Below are positions 53,908-62,412 of a stretch of 64,000 nt of DNA, one piece after another. The stretch is taken from positions 1,887,944 to 1,951,943 of the forward strand of contig NZ_CP010803.1 in the NCBI RefSeq assembly GCF_000960975.1. The letters run 5' to 3'. A program made the translations under genes and the position numbers. Each line of letters opens with the position of its first letter. Positions within the stretch are counted from its first letter, which is position 1. This DNA comes from Martelella endophytica. GTDB taxonomy: Bacteria; Pseudomonadota; Alphaproteobacteria; Rhizobiales; Rhizobiaceae. Below the pieces are notes generated by a model, which had not been told where the DNA came from, ran no database searches, and saw only the letters and a program-made list of their open reading frames with translations.

Positions 53908-55122
53908 ATGGATTTCGAAGCATTTTTCAAAGGCGAACTCGAAGGACTGCATGAAGAAGGCCGGTATCGCGTCTTCGCCGAACTGAAGCGGCATCGTGGT
54001 GACTTTCCGCGCGCCTCCCGTTTCAAGGACGGCGTCGCGTCCGACGTTACCGTTTGGTGTTCCAACGATTACCTCGGCATGGGGCAGTGTCCCACCGTGA
54101 TCGCCGCCATGCAGGAGGCGATCGAGGCTTGCGGAGCAGGGGCCGGCGGCACCCGCAATATTTCCGGCACCAACTACTATCATGTCCAGCTCGAAAACGA
54201 GCTTGCCGATCTTCACGGCAAGGAAGCGGCGCTGATCTTCACCTCCGGCTATGTGTCGAACTGGGCCTCGCTCGGGACGCTCGGCCAGAAGATCCCGAAC
54301 CTGATCATCTTCTCCGACGCGCTGAACCATGCCTCGATGATCGAAGGTATCCGTCACGGCAAGAGCGCACGCGTCATCTTCCGCCACAACGACCTCAACG
54401 ATCTCGAGGCCAAGTTGAAGGCCGCCGATCCGGCAGCGCCGAAGCTGATCGCCTTTGAATCGGTCTATTCGATGGATGGCGATATCGCCCCGATCAAGGA
54501 AATCTGCGATCTCGCCGACAAGTATGGCGCGATGACCTATCTCGATGAAGTGCATGCCGTCGGCATGTATGGTCCGCGCGGCGGCGGTGTTGCCGAGCGC
54601 GAAGGTCTGATGGACCGCATCACCATCATCGAAGGCACGCTCGGCAAGGCTTTCGGCGTCATGGGCGGCTATATCACAGGCTCCCAGGCGCTGGTCGATT
54701 TCATCCGCTCCTTCGCCTCCGGCTTCATCTTCACCACGGCCCTGCCGCCAGCGCTCGCTGCCGGGGCGGTTGCCTCGATCCGTCACCTCAAGGTCAGCCA
54801 GATCGAGCGCCAGCGCCACCGCGAGCGGGTCCAGGCGCTGCGCGTCAAGCTCGATGGTGCCGGCATTCCGCATATGCCCAATCCGAGCCATATCGTGCCG
54901 GTGATGGTCGGCCACGCCTCGAAGTGCAAGTGGATTTCCGATATCCTCCTCGACGATTTCGGCATCTATGTGCAGCCGATCAATTACCCGACCGTGCCGC
55001 GCAAGACCGAGCGCCTGCGCTTCACGCCGACGCCGCTTCACACCGACGCCGACATCGACCATCTGGTGAACGCCTTGCATTCGCTGTGGTCGCAATGCGC
55101 GCTGGCACGGGCTGTGGCCTGA
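53908..55122 (+). CDS. hemA: 5-aminolevulinate synthase
   Basis: 404 residues, the alphaproteobacterial C4 route to haem. PLP enzyme of the alpha-oxoamine synthase family, condensing glycine and succinyl-CoA. The N-terminus [23 protein letters not shown] matches Hem[22 protein letters not shown] and the PLP-lysine block [13 protein letters not shown] (Lys247) are present; the C-terminus [20 protein letters not shown] is typical. Start ATG at 53908 with GGAG 10 nt upstream; a GTG immediately before (53905) is unlikely. Cytoplasmic. Likely controlled by oxygen or iron via the upstream box. Confidence 0.96.
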   Translation: MDFEAFFKGELEGLHEEGRYRVFAELKRHRGDFPRASRFKDGVASDVTVWCSNDYLGMGQCPTVIAAMQEAIEACGAGAGGTRNISGTNYYHVQLENELADLHGKEAALIFTSGYVSNWASLGTLGQKIPNLIIFSDALNHASMIEGIRHGKSARVIFRHNDLNDLEAKLKAADPAAPKLIAFESVYSMDGDIAPIKEICDLADKYGAMTYLDEVHAVGMYGPRGGGVAEREGLMDRITIIEGTLGKAFGVMGGYITGSQALVDFIRSFASGFIFTTALPPALAAGAVASIRHLKVSQIERQRHRERVQALRVKLDGAGIPHMPNPSHIVPVMVGHASKCKWISDILLDDFGIYVQPINYPTVPRKTERLRFTPTPLHTDADIDHLVNALHSLWSQCALARAVA

Positions 55123-55234
55123 GCGTTCCGGCTTGAGGGCTCCCCGCCGTCGCGGGGTGCCCCGTCACCCGAAATTCACTTGACACCGACCGCCTCCATT
55201 TGATCTCTCAAGGCAAATCCTGGGAGGTTCGATC

Positions 55235-56350
55235 ATGGATATTGCGGCAAGAACCGATGCGGTCATCGACCGGTCGATCGACGAGGGACGCATTGTCGGC
55301 ACGGTGGTGAAGGTGCTGCGCGGCGGCGAACCCGTTTATGTGCGCGCGGCAGGCTATGCGGATCGCGAGGCCGGAAAGCCGGTTCAGGAAGACACGATCT
55401 TCCGCTATGCCTCGGTGACCAAGCCATTTGTCGCGACTGCGGCGCTGGCGATGATCGATGCCGGCAAGTTCACGCTCGACAGCCATGTCAGCGAGCTTCT
55501 GCCGTGGTTTCATCCGCCGGGCCCGGACGGGCGGCAGGCGGTCATCACCGTTCGCCAGCTCCTGACCCATACCGCTGGCCTCACCTACAAGCCCGGCGCC
55601 GGCATCCTTTCGGTCCACGATTCGATTTCACTCGGCATCGAAAACACCAACCGGACGCTGGAGGAAAACTTCTCCCTGCACAACACCGTGCCGCTCGCCT
55701 ACCAGCCCGGCACGGCCTGGGAATATTCGATCGCCATCGACATCCTCGGCGCGATCCTCGCCGAGGTCCATGGCGGCTCGGTCGAGGATGCGCTCCGCCA
55801 CTATGTCTTCGCCCCACTCGGCATCGCCGATACCGGGTTTCGCGTTGCCGATCGCGAGCGGCTTGCGACGGCCTATTACAACGCCGAACCCGCGCCGCAG
55901 CCCATGGGCGAGCCGGAGCGCGTCAAGTTCTCCGAGGAGATGACCTACACCTTCTCGCCGGCGCGGATCTTAAACCGCGAAGCTTTCCAGGGTGGCGGCG
56001 GCGGCATGGCGGGTACCGCGGATGCCGTGGTGCGGCTTCTGGAGATGTATCGCCGTGATGGCACCGGTGTTCTGAACACCGAAACGGCACGCGCGGCCTG
56101 CCGCAACCAGATTGGCGATCTTCGTCTGCGCCCCGGCGTCAGGTTTTCGTTCATCGGTTCGGTGATGGAAAATCCGGCGCTCGACAATTCGCACCTGCCG
56201 GAGGGCACGGTCGCCTGGGGCGGCATCTACGGCAACAACTGGTGCTACCATCCGGCAAGCGGCACGGTCGTCGTGGCTTTGACCAATACGGCGCCGGAAG
56301 GCTGCGACGGGCCGTTCAAGTTTCAGCTGCAGGAAGCGGTCTTCGGCTGA
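55235..56350 (+). CDS. Serine hydrolase, class C beta-lactamase/esterase family
   Basis: 371 residues without a signal peptide. S60-V-T-K63 is the catalytic SxxK. The second motif, normally Y-x-N, reads Y-S-I in AWEYSIAIDILG, as in EstB-type esterases. VAWGGIYGNNWCYH stands at the HTG/WGG third motif. Beta-lactamase fold proteins of this kind are usually cytoplasmic esterases or peptidases; activity on beta-lactams is doubtful. Single gene between hemA and convergent dxr. Confidence 0.85.
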   Translation: MDIAARTDAVIDRSIDEGRIVGTVVKVLRGGEPVYVRAAGYADREAGKPVQEDTIFRYASVTKPFVATAALAMIDAGKFTLDSHVSELLPWFHPPGPDGRQAVITVRQLLTHTAGLTYKPGAGILSVHDSISLGIENTNRTLEENFSLHNTVPLAYQPGTAWEYSIAIDILGAILAEVHGGSVEDALRHYVFAPLGIADTGFRVADRERLATAYYNAEPAPQPMGEPERVKFSEEMTYTFSPARILNREAFQGGGGGMAGTADAVVRLLEMYRRDGTGVLNTETARAACRNQIGDLRLRPGVRFSFIGSVMENPALDNSHLPEGTVAWGGIYGNNWCYHPASGTVVVALTNTAPEGCDGPFKFQLQEAVFG

Positions 56351-56356
56351 GGCCGT

Positions 56357-57532
56357 TCAGCGGCGAAGGCGTTCGGCCGCAAGCCGGCGCGCCTCCGCAT
56401 CTGCGGTGTAAACGTCTTCGATGCCGGCGGCCTCGGGGAGGCCGGAAAGCGCCTCCATCACGGCCTCCGCAACCTCGGCCATTTCAAGGAAGCCGCAGCG
56501 ACCCTCGATGAAAGCCTCGAGCGCGATTTCTTTCGCGGCATTCAGCACCGCGCCCTGCAGCCCGCCGCGCTCCATCGCAAGCCGTGCCAGCCGCAGCGCC
56601 GGAAAGCGCGTCTCGTCCGGCGCCTCGAAATCGAGCCGCGCGAGCCTGGCGAAATCGAGCCGGTCGACGGCGAGCGGCTGGCGCTTCGGATAGGCGAGCG
56701 CATAGCCGATGGCGGTGCGCATGTCCGGCACGCCGAGCTGGGCCAGCACCGAACCATCGGCATAGCCGACCATGGAATGGATGATGGATTGCGGGTGGAT
56801 GACGACTTCGACCTGCTCCGGCTTCAGGGCGAACAGGTGCATCGCCTCCAGCATTTCCAGCGCCTTGTTGAACATCGAGGCGCTGTCGATCGAGATTTTC
56901 AGACCCATCGACCAGTTCGGATGCGCCCGCGCCGTCGCCGCATCGACATGGCGCATCTCTTCCAGCGACTTGTTGCGGAAGGGACCGCCCGACGCGGTGA
57001 TGATGACGCGCTCCAGCGCCTGGCGCTGATGCTCCTCGAAAACCTGGAAGACGGCCGAATGTTCGCTATCGACGGGGATCATCGTGCCGCCGCCGCGTTT
57101 GACCGCATCGAGAAACAGCGGTCCGGCGGAAACGAGGCATTCCTTGTTGGCAAGCGCAATGTCGGCGCCACGTGCGGCGGCCGCCAGCGCCGGCTTCAGG
57201 CCGGCCGTGCCGACGATGGCGGCCATCACCATGTCGTTTTCCCGCTCTGCCGCCTCCATCAGGCCGGAGGGGCCGGCGGCTGCATCGACGCCGGTGCCGG
57301 CAAGCGCTTCCTTCAGTGCGCCGTACCGGCTTTCGTCGGCCGTCACCGCGATCTCGGCGCCGCTGGCGACCGCCTGCCGTGCCAGGGCCTCGACATTGGC
57401 GTTGCCGGTGAGCGCGGTGACCTCGAACGCATCGCGACCGCCGAGCTGGCCGATGACGTCGAGTGTGCTGACCCCGATCGAGCCGGTGGCGCCGAAAATG
57501 GCGATGCGTCGCTTACTCATGATGCCGTCCAT
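56357..57532 (-). CDS. dxr: 1-deoxy-D-xylulose-5-phosphate reductoisomerase
   Basis: 391 residues. NADPH motif IAIFGATGSIGVSTLDV; substrate block LVSAGPLFLDA; metal/substrate loop ITASGGPFRN and the family block HPNWSMGLKISIDSASMFNKALEMLEA with HPQSIIHSMV. It makes 2-C-methylerythritol 4-phosphate, the committed step of the MEP isoprenoid pathway. Start: ATG at 57532 has an AGGA about 7 nt upstream; MSKRR at 57520 is an alternative. Convergent with the serine hydrolase, 6 nt apart. Confidence 0.95.
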   Translation of the reverse strand: MDGIMSKRRIAIFGATGSIGVSTLDVIGQLGGRDAFEVTALTGNANVEALARQAVASGAEIAVTADESRYGALKEALAGTGVDAAAGPSGLMEAAERENDMVMAAIVGTAGLKPALAAAARGADIALANKECLVSAGPLFLDAVKRGGGTMIPVDSEHSAVFQVFEEHQRQALERVIITASGGPFRNKSLEEMRHVDAATARAHPNWSMGLKISIDSASMFNKALEMLEAMHLFALKPEQVEVVIHPQSIIHSMVGYADGSVLAQLGVPDMRTAIGYALAYPKRQPLAVDRLDFARLARLDFEAPDETRFPALRLARLAMERGGLQGAVLNAAKEIALEAFIEGRCGFLEMAEVAEAVMEALSGLPEAAGIEDVYTADAEARRLAAERLRR

Positions 57533-57720
57533 TCGTATTCCTGCCCTGAGGCCCTAGCCGAATTTTCGGCGGAAGGACAGGGGGATTTGCGGCTTTTCGG
57601 GTTGCGGCCGCCGGCGATCATTCGCCAGCCCCAAAAGGCTGGAAAAACCGGTCGCGAACGATTATCACCGGTAGCGGGAAGTTTCGGCTTTCCGGTTGAA
57701 CGGACGAGAGGAAACGCATC

Positions 57721-58602
57721 ATGGCCGAAAGCATCAGACGGATAGGCGTGGTCGGTGCGGGGCCGATGGGCTGCGGTGTCGCGCATGTCTGCGCGCTCGC
57801 CGGCTATGACGTTCACCTCATCGACCACGGCCAGGAGCAGATCGAGCGGGCGCTGGCGACGATCAACGGCAATCTCGCGCGCCAGGTTTCGAGCGGCAAG
57901 CTTTCCGATGACGACCGCAAGAAGGCGCTGAAGCTGATCTCCGCCTCCACCGATCTGCAGGATCTCGCCTCCGTCGATATGGCGATCGAGGCGATCAGCG
58001 AGGACGAGGATGCCAAGCGTGCGCTCTATGCCAAGATCTGCCCGATCCTGAAGCCAGAGGCGCTGCTTGCCACCAACACTTCGTCGCTGTCGATCACCCG
58101 CCTTGCCGCTTCCACCGACCGGCCGGAGCGCTTCATGGGCGTTCACTTCATGAACCCGGTGCCGGTGATGGAACTGGTGGAGCTGGTGCGCGGCATCGCC
58201 ACCGAGGAAGTGACCTTCAACACCGCCAAGGAATTCGTCCGCTCGCTCGGCAAGACGCCGACGGTCTCGGAGGATTTTCCGGCCTTCATCGTCAACCGCG
58301 TGCTGCTGCCGATGATCAACGAGGCGATCTACGTTCTCTACGAGGGCGTTGGCACGGTCGATGCCATCGACACCGCCATGAAGCTCGGCGCCCGCCATCC
58401 GATGGGGCCGCTGGAGCTTGCCGATTTCATCGGCCTCGATACCTGCCTGTCTGTGATGCAGATGCTGCACGAGGGCCTCGCCGACAATAAATATCGCCCG
58501 TGTCCGCTGCTGGTCAAATATGTCGATGCCGGCTGGCTCGGCCGCAAATCCGGTCGCGGCTTTTACGACTATCGCGGCGACGAGCCCGTCCCAACACGCT
58601 GA
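57721..58602 (+). CDS. 3-hydroxyacyl-CoA (3-hydroxybutyryl-CoA) dehydrogenase
   Basis: 293 residues. NAD motif IRRIGVVGAGPMGCGVAHVCALAGYDV. ATNTSSLSITRLA carries the conserved Ser, and MGVHFMNPVPVMELVELV the catalytic His with a following Glu region. The C-terminal helical domain has FIVNRVLLPMINEAI and HPMGPLELADFIGLDT. It oxidises L-3-hydroxybutyryl-CoA or longer acyl-CoAs in butanoate metabolism. Single gene; its stop lies 4 nt from the convergent cueR stop. Confidence 0.93.
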   Translation: MAESIRRIGVVGAGPMGCGVAHVCALAGYDVHLIDHGQEQIERALATINGNLARQVSSGKLSDDDRKKALKLISASTDLQDLASVDMAIEAISEDEDAKRALYAKICPILKPEALLATNTSSLSITRLAASTDRPERFMGVHFMNPVPVMELVELVRGIATEEVTFNTAKEFVRSLGKTPTVSEDFPAFIVNRVLLPMINEAIYVLYEGVGTVDAIDTAMKLGARHPMGPLELADFIGLDTCLSVMQMLHEGLADNKYRPCPLLVKYVDAGWLGRKSGRGFYDYRGDEPVPTR

Positions 58603-58606
58603 CGCC

Positions 58607-59011
58607 TCAGTGGCAGCAGCTTCCCGTATTGCCCGAAAGCTCCTCCAGGATCGGGCAATCCGGCCGGTGGTCGCCGTGGCAATGGTCGGCAAGGTGCTGG
58701 AGGGTGGCCTTCAGGCTTGCGAGGCGGGCGAGTTTTTCGTCGATCTCGGTGATCTTGGCAAGCGCCAGCGCCTTGACCTCTGCACTTTCGCGGGCGTCGT
58801 CGTCGTAAAGCGAGAGAAGCAGCCGGCATTCCTCGACCGAAAAGCCGAGGTCGCGGGAGCGGTGGATGAAGTTCAGCCGGTGGACGTGATTGTCCGAATA
58901 GTCGCGATAGCCGTTATCGGCCCGGTCGGCGATGACGAGGCCGATATCCTCATAATAGCGGATGGTCTTGGCCGGCAGGCCAGAGCGCTTCGCGGCTTCG
59001 CCGATGTTCAT
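58607..59011 (-). CDS. cueR: CueR-type MerR-family copper-responsive regulator
   Basis: 134 residues. N-terminal MerR HTH: MNIGEAAKRSGLPAKTIRYYEDIGLV, then the coiled-coil dimer helix. The metal loop has Cys111 and Cys119 (HCHGDHRPDC), the pair and spacing of Cu(I)-sensing CueR/HmrR, and the C-terminus ends CCH. In rhizobia it activates a copper P-type ATPase; no copA lies in the window, so it is an orphan here or its target lies elsewhere. A dyad of MerR type sits just before its start. Confidence 0.9.
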   Translation of the reverse strand: MNIGEAAKRSGLPAKTIRYYEDIGLVIADRADNGYRDYSDNHVHRLNFIHRSRDLGFSVEECRLLLSLYDDDARESAEVKALALAKITEIDEKLARLASLKATLQHLADHCHGDHRPDCPILEELSGNTGSCCH

Positions 59012-59024
59012 GGGGCAACTCCAA

Positions 59025-59045
59025 ACATTCCTGTTTCTGGAATGT
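59025..59045 (-). promoter_or_regulatory. cueR: MerR/CueR-type operator in the cueR promoter
   Basis: ACATTCC-N7-GGAATGT: perfect 7-bp arms with a 7-bp spacer, the geometry of CueR/MerR operators (CueR consensus resembles ACCTTCC-N7-GGAAGGT). It lies 14-34 nt upstream of the cueR ATG. A TTGAAA about 17 nt further upstream on the minus strand could be the -35. Confidence 0.65.
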
Positions 59046-59065
59046 AGGATCTGCCGCCTTCTGTT

Positions 59066-59938
59066 TCAATCGACCGCGAGCGCCATCCGCAGCATCGCCG
59101 CCAGATCCTCGTCGCCATCGCCTTTTTCCAGGCAGGCCCTGTAGCTTGCAAGCGCGGCGTCGATGGCCGGCGTGTCGACATCGTAGCTGTCGGCGACGCC
59201 GGCAAAGAGGGTTGCATCCTTCACTGCGCCTCTGACTGGAAAGCCGACGCTTCTGTCATGGCCGAGAATGCGCGGTGCGCGAGCCTTCAGCGCCGGCGTG
59301 CCGCCGGGACTTGTCATCAGGATTTCGAGCATTTTTTCGAGCGTCAGGCCGGCGCGCTTGCCGGTCGTCAGCGCTTCGCGAAGCACTTCCCAGTAGCCGC
59401 AGAGCACCATGTTGTTGACGATCTTGGCTGCCGCGCCGGTGCCGAGCGAGCCGGCATGGTGGATGCGGTTGGAGAGTGTCTGCGCCACCGGCAGGAACCG
59501 TTCGAAATCTATATCGGCGCCGCCGATATAAAAGCCCGCCCTGCCATCGATCACCGTTTCCGGGCCACCGGAGATCGGCGCATCGATGGCGCTGCCGCCC
59601 TTGGCTTTGATGTGTCCGGAGAACTGGCTGAGAAGGCTCGGGCTCACGGTCGAGGTCTCGACCACCAGCTTGCCCGGCAGCGAGGTGGAGACCAGCGCCT
59701 CCAGCACCGCGCTCACCGCCTCGTCGTTGATCAGCGAGGTGATGATGATGTCGGCCTTGCGGGCAAGCGTCGCCGGGTTCAGCGCGACCTCGGCGTGGGT
59801 CTCGGAGGCAAGCTCCATCGAAACGCCGCTGCGCGACCAGACCACCAGCGGAAACCCGTAGGCGGAAAGCCGGCGCGCCATCGCCGTGCCCATGCGGCCC
59901 ATGCCGCAGATGCCGATCGTCTCCTTCACGTCAGCCAT
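59066..59938 (-). CDS. NAD(P)-dependent beta-hydroxyacid dehydrogenase, second paralogue
   Basis: 290 residues. Rossmann motif GICGMGRMGTAMARRL, signature SAIDAPISGGPETVIDG and catalytic Lys in GTGAAAKIVNNMVLCGYWE. Same family as the protein at 5388 but with a shorter C-terminal helix set and a different ring of residues around the site. Substrate unknown. It begins one nt after the prfC stop (TGA-t-ATG), so it is translated from the same mRNA, an odd partner for a release factor. Confidence 0.88.
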   Translation of the reverse strand: MADVKETIGICGMGRMGTAMARRLSAYGFPLVVWSRSGVSMELASETHAEVALNPATLARKADIIITSLINDEAVSAVLEALVSTSLPGKLVVETSTVSPSLLSQFSGHIKAKGGSAIDAPISGGPETVIDGRAGFYIGGADIDFERFLPVAQTLSNRIHHAGSLGTGAAAKIVNNMVLCGYWEVLREALTTGKRAGLTLEKMLEILMTSPGGTPALKARAPRILGHDRSVGFPVRGAVKDATLFAGVADSYDVDTPAIDAALASYRACLEKGDGDEDLAAMLRMALAVD

Positions 59939-59939
59939 A

Positions 59940-61523
59940 TCAGGCCGCCTTTGCCTGATGGTATTCCTTGATGGCGATCATCCGGATCTCCGGCGCCCGC
60001 TCGCTCTCATAGTTCAGCGAGAAACCGTCCTGCGCGAGGAACACCGGGTCGCCATCGAGATCACGGGCGATATCGCCGCGATGGCCGGAGATGAACTTTT
60101 CGAGGTCGGCGTTCTTCTCGGCCGAAATCCAGCGGCAGACCGAAAACCGCGCCATTTCGAAGGAGACCGGCAGACCGTATTCCGCCTTCAGCCGCTCCTT
60201 CAGCACGTCGAGCTGCAGCGCGCCGACAACGCCGACGATTGCGGGCGAGCCGTCCTCGGGAGTGAAGAGCTGCACCACGCCTTCCTCGGCCATCTGCTGC
60301 AGCGCTTCCTTCAGCTTCTTCGCCTTCATCGCATCCTCAAGGCGGACACGGCGGAGGATTTCCGGCGCGAAGTTCGGCACGCCCTGGAACACCAGCGCCT
60401 CGCCGTCGGTCAGCGTGTCGCCGATCCTCAGCGCGCCGTGGTTCGGAATACCGACGACATCGCCGGCATAGGCCGTATCGGCCAGCTGGCGCTGCGAGGC
60501 GAAGAAGAACTGCGGTGCGGTGAGGCCCATCTGCTTGCCGGTCCGGGCAAGCCTCGCTTTCATGCCGCGCGTCAGCGTGCCGGAGCACACGCGCACGAAG
60601 GCGATGCGGTCGCGGTGGTTCGGGTCCATGTTGGCCTGGATCTTGAACACGAAGGCGCTCATCTTCGGGTCGGTCGCTTCCACGGTGCGGACATCGGCCA
60701 CCTGCGCGCGCGGCGCAGGCGCGAAGTCGGAGAGCGCATGGATGAGATCGCGCACGCCGTTGTTCCTCAACGCCGAGCCGAAATAGACCGGCGTCATGTG
60801 GCCTTCCAGAAACGCCTGCCGGTCGAAGACCGGATAGCCATCGATGGCGAGTTCGGCCATCTCGGCCCATTCCTGGCGCTCGTGCTCGGGAAGCTTTTCC
60901 GACACGACTTCCGGTCCGTTTACCTTTGTCAGGCCCACCTCGCTGTCGCCATAGCGCACGGCGCTTTCCTTCAGGTGATAGGTGCCGGCAAAGCTCTTGC
61001 CCTGCCCGATCGGCCAGGTCATCGGCACGGTGTCGAGCGCCAGCTTTTCCTGCACTTCCTCGAGGATTTCGAACGTGTCGCGGGCCTCGCGGTCCATCTT
61101 GTTGACGAAGGTGATGATCGGGATGTCGCGCAGCCGGCAGACCTCGAACAGCTTCAGCGTCCGGGGCTCGATACCCTTGGCCGCGTCGATCACCATGATG
61201 GCGGCGTCGACGGCCGTCAGCGTGCGGTAGGTGTCGTCGGCAAAGTCTTCGTGGCCGGGGGTGTCGAGCAGGTTGAAGACGGTGTTGTCATATTCGAAGG
61301 TCATCACCGAGGTGACCACCGAAATGCCGCGTTCGCGCTCGATCTTCATCCAGTCCGACCGGGTCTGGATACGGTCCTTCTTCGCCTTCACCTCGCCGGC
61401 AAGCTGGATCGCGCCGCCGAACAGCAGCAGCTTTTCGGTGAGCGTGGTCTTCCCGGCGTCGGGATGCGAGATGATCGCGAAGGTTCGGCGGCGTGCGACC
61501 GCCTCGGCAAGCGTTTCGGGCAT
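59940..61523 (-). CDS. prfC: Peptide chain release factor 3
   Basis: 527 residues, the family length. GTPase motifs: G1 SHPDAGKTTLTEKLL (about 19-33), G3 LDTPGHEDF and G4 NKMDRE. Downstream are the EF-G-like domain II and an RF3-specific C-terminal domain. RF3 recycles RF1/RF2 from the ribosome after termination. I chose ATG at 61523 (AGGATATTC upstream); the frame continues far upstream (to 61937) across the repeat region without homology. Coupled to the downstream dehydrogenase. Confidence 0.95.
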   Translation of the reverse strand: MPETLAEAVARRRTFAIISHPDAGKTTLTEKLLLFGGAIQLAGEVKAKKDRIQTRSDWMKIERERGISVVTSVMTFEYDNTVFNLLDTPGHEDFADDTYRTLTAVDAAIMVIDAAKGIEPRTLKLFEVCRLRDIPIITFVNKMDREARDTFEILEEVQEKLALDTVPMTWPIGQGKSFAGTYHLKESAVRYGDSEVGLTKVNGPEVVSEKLPEHERQEWAEMAELAIDGYPVFDRQAFLEGHMTPVYFGSALRNNGVRDLIHALSDFAPAPRAQVADVRTVEATDPKMSAFVFKIQANMDPNHRDRIAFVRVCSGTLTRGMKARLARTGKQMGLTAPQFFFASQRQLADTAYAGDVVGIPNHGALRIGDTLTDGEALVFQGVPNFAPEILRRVRLEDAMKAKKLKEALQQMAEEGVVQLFTPEDGSPAIVGVVGALQLDVLKERLKAEYGLPVSFEMARFSVCRWISAEKNADLEKFISGHRGDIARDLDGDPVFLAQDGFSLNYESERAPEIRMIAIKEYHQAKAA

Positions 61524-61688
61524 CAGCTGAATATCCTGTTGATGGCGGCCTATGTAGCGATTTGGGCCGCAAGATGCAATTGACCTGTCGCACGCCGATG
61601 GCAAAGGATGCGGGCGAGAGAAACGCCGCGCGCGAGAGGCAACATCACAACGGATTTGGAATGCGGCCTCTCCATTCTCTCTGGCGTC

Positions 61689-61711
61689 ATCCTCGGGCTT
61701 GACCCGAGGAT
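61689..61711. repeat. CTCGGGCTTGACCCGAG palindrome, copy 3 (inverted)
   Basis: Reverse complement of the CTCGGGTCAAGCCCGAG core, extended by ATC/GAT at each side to a 9-bp stem with a 5-nt loop. Confidence 0.78.
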
Positions 61712-61801
61712 CCATGCACATCTCCCTGCGACGGGCGTGAGCGTGTCGCGGCTCAGCCTTTGATGCAGGCCGCAGGCTCCGCTCGCGACAAAGGTGGCTA
61801 G

Positions 61802-61824
61802 ATGCTCGGGTCAAGCCCGAGCAT
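61802..61824. repeat. CTCGGGTCAAGCCCGAG palindrome, copy 4
   Basis: Forward copy with ATG/CAT flanks, 91 nt after copy 3 and in the opposite orientation. The pair could fold together into a larger cruciform or hairpin. Confidence 0.78.
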
Positions 61825-61873
61825 GACGGGGGAGAGGAGGGACGGCCAAGAACACGATGACACGGAAACGAAA

Positions 61874-62314
61874 ATGACACTGAAGCTGAAACGCCTGGAA
61901 AACGCAGAAGGCATCGAACCGCCGGCCTACGAGACATCCGGTTCTGCCGGCATGGACATCCGTGCCGCCATCGATGCGCCGCTGACGCTTGAGCCCGGCA
62001 AGCGGGTGCTGGTGCCCACCGGCTTCATTTTCGAGATTCCGGAAGGCTTTGAAGCTCAGATCCGCCCGCGCTCCGGCCTTGCCTTCAAGCACGGCATCAC
62101 CTGCCTCAATACCCCCGGCACCATCGACAGCGATTATCGCGGCGAGGTGAAGGTGCTGCTCGTCAATCTCGGCGAGGAAGCCTTCGTGATCGAGCGCGGC
62201 ATGCGCATCGCCCAGGTGATCATCGCCCCGGTCACCCAGATGCCCGTCACCGTTGTCGACGCGCTCACCGATACCGTCCGCGGCGCCGGCGGTTTCGGCT
62301 CGACGGGGGTCTAG
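61874..62314 (+). CDS. dut: dUTP diphosphatase
   Basis: 146 residues. All dUTPase motifs: [49 protein letters not shown] and the C-terminal [11 protein letters not shown]. Forms a trimer that hydrolyses dUTP to dUMP, preventing uracil incorporation and supplying thymidylate synthesis. ATG at 61874 with GGAAACG upstream; the earlier frame start at 61802 falls in the repeat. In many rhizobia dut lies near ubiB and coaBC; here it is ~30 kb away. Confidence 0.96.
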   Translation: MTLKLKRLENAEGIEPPAYETSGSAGMDIRAAIDAPLTLEPGKRVLVPTGFIFEIPEGFEAQIRPRSGLAFKHGITCLNTPGTIDSDYRGEVKVLLVNLGEEAFVIERGMRIAQVIIAPVTQMPVTVVDALTDTVRGAGGFGSTGV

Positions 62315-62412
62315 CGCTCCTTCGGCCGTTCCCGCCTCTGAAAATCGCTGTATTTCCGCTGCCGGGCTGCTGGTATAATTTCCGCAACGCGGGTTACAGC
62401 GGAGGCTTGCGG

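Larger units (their letters stand above)
61524..61873. other. Intergenic region between prfC and dut with two opposed palindromes
   Basis: 350 nt in the divergent gap between prfC and dut. Palindrome copies at 61689-61711 and 61802-61824 lie in opposite orientations around ~90 nt of unrelated sequence. No gene recognised; one open frame here is an extension of the prfC frame only. Confidence 0.7.

Noticed and set aside
55130..55165. Terminator after hemA
   Set aside because: Only a short GC dyad (CCCGCCGTCGCGGGG region) without a T run; too weak to call.
61524..61937. N-terminal extension of prfC
   Set aside because: Extra 138 residues pass through the palindromic repeats and show no relation to RF3, which starts at MPETLAEAVARR.
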